The notes beneath the pieces were generated by a model. That model was not told the DNA's origin. It was given only the letters and a program-made list of their open reading frames with translations, and made no database searches. From Prevotella sp. DNF00663 (GTDB lineage: Bacteria > Bacteroidota > Bacteroidia > Bacteroidales > Bacteroidaceae), in contig NZ_KQ960662.1 of the NCBI RefSeq assembly GCF_001553265.1, positions 1 through 64,000 of the forward strand: DNA of 64,000 bases, given 5' to 3'. The translations under genes and the position numbers were made by a program. Shown here in pieces: positions 38,177-44,494 of the stretch. The first letter of the stretch is position 1. Each line of letters starts with the position of its first letter.

Positions 38177-39021
38177 TGTCTCCAGAAATTTTTGATTTCG
38201 TTGAGATGGGAGAGTGCTATCTCGCGTCCGTGTTCATACACCTGTTGCATCTCGTCGGGATTGTGCGAGATGTGCTCAATGGATAGTTTGGCCGTCGGAC
38301 GAATCACCAATGCGTGTCCGGATTGCTCTTCACTGGCTACGTATTCCAGCTCCTGATTATACATGAGATGGCGATTGGCACATGCTTCTACGAACTTTGG
38401 ATAGCGTCGATATTTCCATTTAATGAGCAGCATGAGTTTGTTGGGAGTCTTGATATAGCCTTTGGGTTGCGTTAAAACAACGATATTGCGGTCGTACCCC
38501 TTGCTTTGAAAGAATTGCAAAGGGATGGAGTCGGCTAGTCCGCCATCCAGCATTTTGCGGCCATTGAGGCTTACTATGCGTGATACCAAGGGCATGGAAG
38601 CCGACGCGCGTATCCATTCGTAGCACTCATAGCCATGTTCTTGCAGCTTACGATACTCTGCTTGGCCGGTCTCAACATCTGTACAAACAGCGTAAAAATC
38701 CATCGGGTTGGTATCGAAAGTGTGGGTATCAAAGAGGTCAAGTTGCGTTGGTAATGTGTGATAACAGAATTCTCCGCCGAAAAGATCGCCTGTTTTGAGA
38801 AATGAAGTCAAACTGCAATAGCGCTTGTCGTGGGCAAATTGCTTGTTATAACGTATACACCGACCGGGTTGTCTAGACTTGTAATTACAGCCAAAAGCTG
38901 CTCCTGCCGACACACCTACAAGTCCGTCGGGCTCTAATCCTTGTTCCATCATCACATCGATGACACCTGCCGAGAACAGTCCTCTCAAAGCACCGCCCTC
39001 TAATACCAGTCCCTTTTTCAT
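38173..39021 (-). CDS. Patatin-like phospholipase
   Basis: 282 residues, no signal peptide. Patatin dyad: oxyanion GGALRG (9-14), nucleophile Ser38 in GVSAG, and Asp159 in LDGGLADSIP. Such enzymes are acyl hydrolases on phospholipids; they resemble E. coli YjjU/RssA-type cytoplasmic proteins. A -7 box TACTTTTG lies on the minus strand at 39027-39034, close to the ATG. First gene of a two-gene unit with the overlapping acetyltransferase. Confidence 0.88.
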   Translation of the reverse strand: MKKGLVLEGGALRGLFSAGVIDVMMEQGLEPDGLVGVSAGAAFGCNYKSRQPGRCIRYNKQFAHDKRYCSLTSFLKTGDLFGGEFCYHTLPTQLDLFDTHTFDTNPMDFYAVCTDVETGQAEYRKLQEHGYECYEWIRASASMPLVSRIVSLNGRKMLDGGLADSIPLQFFQSKGYDRNIVVLTQPKGYIKTPNKLMLLIKWKYRRYPKFVEACANRHLMYNQELEYVASEEQSGHALVIRPTAKLSIEHISHNPDEMQQVYEHGREIALSHLNEIKNFWRQ

Positions 39022-39078
39022 AGAAGCAAAAGTAGTGAAAATCGCAGAATCATAAAAAATGTAAGCTGAAAAATAAAA

Positions 39079-39119
39079 AAGTCCCCATTCAAATGACTTT
39101 TATCACTGAATGGGGACTT
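39079..39119 (-). terminator. Rho-independent terminator after glutathione peroxidase
   Basis: Arms AAGTCCCCATTCA (39079-39091) and TGAATGGGGACTT (39107-39119), perfect, 15-nt loop; on the minus strand followed by TTTTTATTTTT. It lies 18 bp past the stop of the peroxidase gene. Confidence 0.8.
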
Positions 39120-39136
39120 GTATATGATATGCTGAT

Positions 39137-39682
39137 TTACAGCAATTCTTCGATAGCTTTCTCTACATCTGCCATGCTATGTGTCGGTTCAAAGCGTGCA
39201 ACAACTTCACCCTCTTTGTTCACGAGGAACTTGGTGAAGTTCCATTTGATGTCGCTCTTCTTGTCCCAATCAGCATCAGCTTTAGACAAAATATCCTCCA
39301 GAATGGTCTTCAACTCATGTTCATCGAAGCCTGCAAAGCCTTTCTGACTCTTCAACCATGTGTAGAGAGGAGCCTCATTGGCACCATTTACCTCAATCTT
39401 TTTGAACTGTGGGAACTTTGTACCAAAGTTTAATTGGCAGAATTGATGGATGTCTTCGTCGCTTCCGGGGGCCTGTTCGCCGAACTGATTGCATGGGAAA
39501 TTCAAGATTTCCAAGCCTTTACTCTGAAGTTTAGCGTATGTTTTTTCGAGGTCTTCAAGTTGAGGTGTGAAGCCACAAGCGGTTGCTGTGTTCACTACCA
39601 ACAATACTTTGCCTTTATAATCAGCCAAACTTACTTCGTTACCTTTTCTATCCAATACTTTGAAGTCGTAGATTGTAGCCAT
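39137..39682 (-). CDS. Glutathione-peroxidase-family thiol peroxidase
   Basis: 181 residues, no signal peptide. The peroxidatic Cys36 is in NTATACGFT where the animal enzymes have selenocysteine; FPCNQFGEQAPG and WNFTKFLV complete the site (Gln, Trp, Asn). Bacterial Cys forms usually reduce peroxides with thioredoxin. It has a clear promoter at 39749-39780, an AAGGAG ribosome site and its own terminator, so it is a single-gene unit. Defence against oxygen fits an anaerobe. Confidence 0.93.
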   Translation of the reverse strand: MATIYDFKVLDRKGNEVSLADYKGKVLLVVNTATACGFTPQLEDLEKTYAKLQSKGLEILNFPCNQFGEQAPGSDEDIHQFCQLNFGTKFPQFKKIEVNGANEAPLYTWLKSQKGFAGFDEHELKTILEDILSKADADWDKKSDIKWNFTKFLVNKEGEVVARFEPTHSMADVEKAIEELL

Positions 39683-39748
39683 CTTTAAAATCTCCTTTAT
39701 TTTATATGTTTGTGTATAATATGTAATCGTTTATTATCTTTTACGATG

Positions 39749-39780
39749 CAAATATACGCCGAATAAATCGTTATCGCAAA
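39749..39780 (-). promoter_or_regulatory. Promoter of the glutathione peroxidase gene
   Basis: On the minus strand TTTG (39777-39780), 20 bp, TATATTTG (39749-39756). Confidence 0.65.
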
Positions 39781-39851
39781 CTTTTTGAGAAGATACTTCT
39801 ATTGATTAACTCTAATTAACAGTTATCGTTGACGATATAAAAAGCTATTGT

Positions 39852-40454
39852 TTACTTCAAGACTCTTACTCTTTGCTCAATAGGAAGGAATGTTTTCTCG
39901 CCCGGTTCGCCTACTGCTGTGCCGAAAGGTATCTGTGCTCGGAGCGTCCAATTGGCTGGAATGTCGAACTCTTTGGCCACGGCTTCGTCAATCAGCGGAT
40001 TATAATGCTGCACCGAAGCACCTAGACCGGCATCCTCTAAAGCTGTCCAGATGGTTAATTGGTGCATGGCATTGGTGTGTTCAGACCATATGGGGAAGTT
40101 TGGAGCGTATGCTGGGAACTGCTCTTGCAATGCTTTGACTGGCTCTTGGTCTTCATAGAACAAGACCGTGCCGTATCCGCTTTCAAATGAACCATTGATT
40201 TTTGCTTCGGTTCCTGCAAATGCTTCGGCCGGTACAATGGCACGTAGGGCGTCTTTGGTAATCTCTCAAAGGCGACGATGCTTATTGCCTAAGAGTGCGA
40301 CAACGCGTGTTGTCTGGCTGTTGAAAGACGAAGGAACGTGTAAAACCGCGCGTTCGATAAGCTTCTGTATTTCTTCGTCGGAGATGGGAGACTCGTTTTT
40401 GAGGGCGTAATAGCTGCGACGACGCTCGATGGCATCCATGAAATTTCTATTCAT
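39852..40454 (-). pseudogene. Nitroreductase-family protein interrupted by one in-frame stop codon
   Basis: The frame encodes 200 residues of an FMN nitroreductase (FMDAIERRRSYYALKNESPISDEEI; PSSFNSQTTRVVALLG; WTALEDAGLGASVQHYNPLID; IPFGTAVGEPGEKTF). A TGA at 40266-40268 stops it after residue 62. Both sides are in the same frame and otherwise intact, and the family usually has Trp at this spot (LWEIT), so TGG has become TGA. Either a very recent loss, a strain variant, or a sequence error. If read through, it would be an NAD(P)H-dependent quinone/nitro reductase. Confidence 0.85.
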
Positions 40455-40597
40455 ATTCTTGTTGTTTGTGTTGAATTATATTTGATGCGATAAATATAGG
40501 GAATGTATTTTGAAGCATCACAACGATTCTATAGTATTTTTAGATTTTCGGTCTAAAAATACCATAAACATGGCATGAAGGAACAAGAAAAATGAGT

Positions 40598-41536
40598 TTA
40601 GATGAAGAAGAGAGACACACCGACGACTGAGATAACTGCTCCAATGACTCCACGTAGTGTGATGGGCTGATGGAACATATAATAGGTGGGCAGTAATATC
40701 ATGATAGGTGTGATAGCCATGAGAGTACTAGCGATGCCGGCTGCGGTGTATTGTACCGCCAAGAGAGAAAATCCTACACCGATGAATGGTCCGGATAGTA
40801 CGGCAATGAGCATCGCAACCATGCCTTTACCATTGTGCATGCTCTGTTTGAACCGTCCACCTTCGCCACGAATCAACAGCCAAATAGAGAATAGGGTGAG
40901 TCCGGCGATGCAGCGAATCATATTGGCGCTGAAAGGCAAAAAGACTTCTATGTGTGGCAAAACGTTTATCGGGACGTTGGCTGTGTAATGGTCTAGCCCA
41001 ATCTTACTGAGTACTAATCCCACGCCTTGTCCTAATCCTGCGCCGATACCATATAGGATTCCTTTGGTAGGAAGAGCGATGGAGAGTCCACGTTTGTTCT
41101 GACTTCGACCAAGAATGGAGATAGCTATGCCTGCAAGGGTGACCGTCATAGCGAGCAAAGTACCCCAACTCAGCACCTGCCCTAGTGCCACCCATGCGGC
41201 AAGGGCTGTAAACATGGGGGCTAAGGTCATGAATAATTGGCCATAACGTGAGCCTATCGTGAGATAACTATTGTATAAGCACCAGTCTCCAAAGAAATAT
41301 CCCACGGCTCCGGAGAGCAGCAACCATCCCCAAGTTTGGGCATTGGCGTAAATCGGGAATGGCGTTCCAAGCAGTAGCCAACATAAAAATATGGAGAAGA
41401 GGAGTGCCAATGACATACGCCAAACGTTCATGACAAAAATGCCTAATCGCTTGCTTCCTACTTCACTGGATAGGGCTGCGATGGTCCAAGAGAACGCTAC
41501 TCCAATGGAAATGATTTCACCTAAATATTTCATCAT
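40598..41536 (-). CDS. EamA-domain (DMT superfamily) transporter
   Basis: 312 residues, ten membrane segments in two EamA halves (GVAFSWTIAALSSEVGSKRL; GIGAGLGQGVGLVLSKIGLD). Substrate not readable. A -7 box TAATTTTG is on the minus strand at 41544-41551 just above the ATG. No obvious operon partner, since the nitroreductase pseudogene lies 143 bp downstream. Confidence 0.87.
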   Translation of the reverse strand: MMKYLGEIISIGVAFSWTIAALSSEVGSKRLGIFVMNVWRMSLALLFSIFLCWLLLGTPFPIYANAQTWGWLLLSGAVGYFFGDWCLYNSYLTIGSRYGQLFMTLAPMFTALAAWVALGQVLSWGTLLAMTVTLAGIAISILGRSQNKRGLSIALPTKGILYGIGAGLGQGVGLVLSKIGLDHYTANVPINVLPHIEVFLPFSANMIRCIAGLTLFSIWLLIRGEGGRFKQSMHNGKGMVAMLIAVLSGPFIGVGFSLLAVQYTAAGIASTLMAITPIMILLPTYYMFHQPITLRGVIGAVISVVGVSLFFI

Positions 41537-41820
41537 GCGTCTGCAAAATTACATCTTTTATAGCTTATGATGAGAGAAAGAAAGATATTTCTTTTTATCA
41601 GTGTCTATATTTTATGGTGATATATGAGCTTTTGGCAATTGACGGAATATGTTTTTTATATGGTAAGCGTAAAAAACAGAGAATGATGACCTTAAGAATT
41701 ACATCACATTTATTAACTTTGCGCCCGAAAACATCTACTAATAATCATGAAAAACCTTGTATATCCAGCTTTTTTGCAAGGCGTCATAGTGGGTTTGACA
41801 AATCATGTATTCGATAAAAT

Positions 41821-42182
41821 ATGACAAGCAAAAGACTTCTTTCTCTTGATATCTTGCGTGGCATAACGGTGGCATGCATGATATTTGTGAACAATGGAGC
41901 GGGTGGCGACCTCTTTGCTCCGTTGCGACATAGCGTTGTATGGCATGCGAAGGACAGTTTTTCGATTTTGCCCACCTGCGTATCTTTGCCGTGATGCAAC
42001 GCATTGCGCTCAGTTATGCTGCCGTTAGTTCGTTTGGTCTCACCTCTTTTATATATGGAGGTATTCATTCCGTGGTGTCTAGCGGGTATTGGTCGTCGTT
42101 CATTCATTCATCGTTGTTCGTCGCGATGCATGTTGGTTTCGGTTATCCTTTGTATCGTAAGCACATCTTTATCAAGTTGTAG
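41821..42182 (+). pseudogene. Decayed acyltransferase of the DUF5009/NagX (HGSNAT-like) family
   Basis: The ATG at 41821 opens TSKRLLSLDILRGITVACMIFVNN, the typical start of DUF5009/heparan-alpha-glucosaminide N-acetyltransferase-like membrane proteins (usually about 370 residues). After 57 codons the frame ends. A second frame, shifted by two bases, carries FAHLRIFAVMQRIALSYAAV, which in intact members lies about 100 residues further on. So an internal deletion with frameshift and loss of the C-terminal half is inferred. A -7 box TAACTTTG is still present at 41714-41721. The 284 bp before the ATG hold no gene I can support. Confidence 0.7.
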
Positions 42183-42253
42183 ACAGTGCAATATAGAAGT
42201 AGTGCCCTGCGATAGCACATCATTTAGAAACTTCAAATAACTTTACTCGTTTT

Positions 42254-42338
42254 ACTGAACAGGCTCGGCAGCATTACTGTCGAGCCTGTTCAGTATCCCT
42301 GTTCGGCCGTTGCAGCATTGTTGCCTAGGCTATGCAGG
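42254..42338. repeat. Dispersed palindromic element, copy C
   Basis: 42254-42294 is an inverted repeat of two 20-nt arms (ACTGAACAGGCTCGGCAGCA and its near-complement, 18 of 20) around a single T. Cores continue near 42297, 42318 and 42336, again about 22 bp apart. It lies in the 396-bp gene-free stretch 42183-42578, just downstream of the decayed acyltransferase. Confidence 0.75.
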
Positions 42339-42345
42339 AAAGAGA

Positions 42346-42435
42346 GAGTGATGAGTTAGGAGTGAGAAGTGATGAGTTTGTGAATGTAAAGAGTGATGAG
42401 TTAAGAGCGAGTAGTGAGGAGTTTATGAATATAAG
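42346..42435. repeat. Tandem 45-bp repeat of GAGTGATGAGTT-type sequence
   Basis: Two adjacent 45-bp units (42346-42390 and 42391-42435) agree at about 38 positions, both beginning GAGTGATGAGTTA. All frames are full of stops, so it is non-coding. Similar low-complexity words ((CACTCCT)n on the other strand) stand next to element copy D at 54388-54414. Confidence 0.65.
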
Positions 42436-42520
42436 GTTAGAAATTAGGAGTGAGAACTGAGGGGTATTATATACTAGAGAGTTTATACATTGAGTCGAAA
42501 AAGGAAAAAGAGTTCATTTA

Positions 42521-42552
42521 TTTGTGAATGTATTCGGAAATAATTATCTTTG
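42521..42552 (+). promoter_or_regulatory. Promoter of the higBA toxin-antitoxin pair
   Basis: TTTG (42521-42524), 20 bp, TATCTTTG (42545-42552), 26 bp before the toxin start. Confidence 0.65.
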
Positions 42553-42578
42553 TACCAAGATGCTGATAAGCAGAAAAA

Positions 42579-42896
42579 GTGGAAGTTTATTTTGAAAAAG
42601 ACTATCTAAAAGAGTTGTACCAGCAGGGAAAAGCTACGGATAAAAAGCATTGTTTTCAGCCAGACATTATCCGTAGATATATTCGTGTGGTAGATACACT
42701 GATAGCGCAACCTAACACGATTGCCCTTATGCAATATCGTTCCTTACATTATGAGAAATTGAAAGGAGATAAGGTTGGATTGTCATCTGTAAGAGTAAAC
42801 GACCAATATCGAATAGAGTTTGAGGAACATATAGTGGATGGGCAGACACTAGCCACGATATGTAATATTGTAGAATTGTCAAATCACTATAAATAG
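42579..42896 (+). CDS. higB: HigB/RelE-family toxin of a type II toxin-antitoxin system
   Basis: 105 residues starting at GTG (no in-frame ATG upstream; the -7 box is 26 bp before). RelE/ParE fold: helices at the N-terminus, then YRSLHYEKLKGDKVGLSSVRVNDQYRIEFE, the usual strand region with basic and aromatic residues of HigB mRNA interferases, and CNIVELSNHYK at the end. Cuts ribosome-bound mRNA in known members. The toxin precedes the antitoxin gene by 7 bp, the reversed order typical of higBA. Confidence 0.85.
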   Translation: MEVYFEKDYLKELYQQGKATDKKHCFQPDIIRRYIRVVDTLIAQPNTIALMQYRSLHYEKLKGDKVGLSSVRVNDQYRIEFEEHIVDGQTLATICNIVELSNHYK

Positions 42897-42903
42897 GAAG
42901 CCT

Positions 42904-43248
42904 ATGACAGCGAAGAACGAACAGGCGATTCAGAATGTAGCTAACCGTATGGAGCCTTTCGCACCAACTCATCCCGGAGTCGTTTTGAAAGAAGAAATAG
43001 AATATCGAGGTATTTCTCAACGCAGAATTGCGAAAGAAATGGGAGTGCTCCCTACACAATTGAATGAGGTGTTGAATGGTAAACGACAACTCACAACAGA
43101 GTATGCATTGCTTTTTGAGGCTGTACTCAATATTGCAGCAGAGCCCTTGTTGGAGATGCAAGTGCGCTATAATATGATAATGGCAAAGCGTAATAAGACT
43201 TTGACAGATCGCCTTGCCAATATCAGAAAAATTGCAGCTGTGTTATAA
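42904..43248 (+). CDS. higA: HigA-family antitoxin (helix-turn-helix)
   Basis: 114 residues with an XRE-type HTH at about 38-65 (GISQRRIAKEMGVLPTQLNEVLNGKR) after the HigA hallmark FAPTHPGVVLKEEIE. Neutralises HigB and represses the shared promoter in known systems. The module sits beside pseudogenes and repeats, in a region that tolerates insertions. Confidence 0.88.
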   Translation: MTAKNEQAIQNVANRMEPFAPTHPGVVLKEEIEYRGISQRRIAKEMGVLPTQLNEVLNGKRQLTTEYALLFEAVLNIAAEPLLEMQVRYNMIMAKRNKTLTDRLANIRKIAAVL

Positions 43249-43267
43249 ATTTAGTATTTTATCCTCT

Positions 43268-44332
43268 TTATCCCTCTCTTAGGAAGTCGAGACATTCCTT
43301 GATTTCCTCGTCGGTAGCAGTTTGATTGATTTTGATATTGCCGATGTCGGAGAGGAGAGTGAAGTTGATGATGCCGGCAGAATTTTTCTTATCGTGGTGC
43401 ATCAACTCTATTAATTCTGCGTAATCGTCGCACGTGATGGGAAGTATGCCGTAGTTTTCGCGAACGAAAGCTACTGTTTGGCGCATCTTATCTGTAGGGA
43501 ATGATGCCTTTAGGCAGCTAAGGTAAAGTTCGCAGATGAGTCCGAAAGCTACGGCATAGCCATGTAGTATAGCCGTATGGTCGCCTTGTGTAGAACGGCG
43601 TAGCGACCAACTTTCAAAGGCATGTCCGAACGTATGTCCAAGATTGAGGGCTTTACGAATGCCATGTTCGTGCGGGTCTTGTTCGACCACACACTGTTTT
43701 ACCTTTACCGAGTCGCCCACCATCTGTTTCAATTCCTGCCAATCGGGCTGATCTAAGTTGAAATGGAGCAGTTGTGCCCACATCTTATCGTTGCTGATAA
43801 GACTATGTTTAAGCATCTCGGCATAGCCCGAACGGATGTTCATGTCGTCGAGGCTCTTCAGAAAGACGGTATCTAAAATGACGAATCTACTATCGCTGAA
43901 TACGCCAATCTCGTTTTTCAGTCCATTGAAATTGATACCCGTCTTGCCCCCGACCGACGCGTCGACCATGGCAAGCAGGGTAGTGGGGATGTTGATAAAG
44001 TTGATACCGCGCTTAAAGGTAGACGCGGCAAATCCGCCTAAATCGGTCACCATGCCTCCACCCACATTGATGAGGCATGAGTGGCGAGTCGCTCCGTTGC
44101 GGCCGAGTTGTTCCCATACATACGCCAACGAGTCGATGTTTTTGTGTGTATCGGTAGCCGGGATGACGATGGGACATGCATCTTTTAGACCCACGAAGTG
44201 TTGCAGTATGGGCCAGCAGGTGCGATGGGTAGTCTCATCGAATAAGATAAAGAGCTTGTCGTGCTCGCACTCAGAGATGGCAACAGCCAACTCTTGCTTC
44301 AAATGTTGCGAAATGATGATTCTCTGTTCCAT
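43268..44332 (-). CDS. aroB: 3-dehydroquinate synthase
   Basis: 354 residues from ATG (MEQRIIISQHL). A longer start at 44365 would lie inside the promoter and is rejected. AroB converts DAHP to 3-dehydroquinate in the shikimate pathway with NAD and a metal. Motifs: GGGMVTDLGGFAASTFKRGI, TTLLAMVDASVGGKTGINF, LNLGHTFGHAFE (zinc-binding His). The promoter at 44365-44396 gives a leader of about 25 nt. Confidence 0.95.
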   Translation of the reverse strand: MEQRIIISQHLKQELAVAISECEHDKLFILFDETTHRTCWPILQHFVGLKDACPIVIPATDTHKNIDSLAYVWEQLGRNGATRHSCLINVGGGMVTDLGGFAASTFKRGINFINIPTTLLAMVDASVGGKTGINFNGLKNEIGVFSDSRFVILDTVFLKSLDDMNIRSGYAEMLKHSLISNDKMWAQLLHFNLDQPDWQELKQMVGDSVKVKQCVVEQDPHEHGIRKALNLGHTFGHAFESWSLRRSTQGDHTAILHGYAVAFGLICELYLSCLKASFPTDKMRQTVAFVRENYGILPITCDDYAELIELMHHDKKNSAGIINFTLLSDIGNIKINQTATDEEIKECLDFLREG

Positions 44333-44364
44333 AATTGTACTTACGTAGGTGATGTTTATATTCA

Positions 44365-44396
44365 CAAATATAAATCATTCTGCGAATACAAACAAA
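44365..44396 (-). promoter_or_regulatory. Promoter of aroB
   Basis: On the minus strand TTTG (44393-44396), 20 bp, TATATTTG (44365-44372). Confidence 0.65.
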
Positions 44397-44494
44397 AAAA
44401 TATAGTACTTTTTATCGTTTGGGTATTAAACTTATGACAATGTTGCGCGTCTAAGAAATCAGAGAATAAATAGAAGAATAAAGAACGAACAAGT

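Noticed and set aside
39137..39682. Selenocysteine form of glutathione peroxidase
   Set aside because: The active site codon encodes Cys (Cys36) and there is no in-frame TGA.
40266..40268. The TGA in the nitroreductase read as selenocysteine or Trp
   Set aside because: No selenocysteine insertion element is evident, the position is not a redox site, and other genes here use TGA as a stop (for example the overlapping ATGA of the patatin-acetyltransferase pair), so recoding is unlikely.
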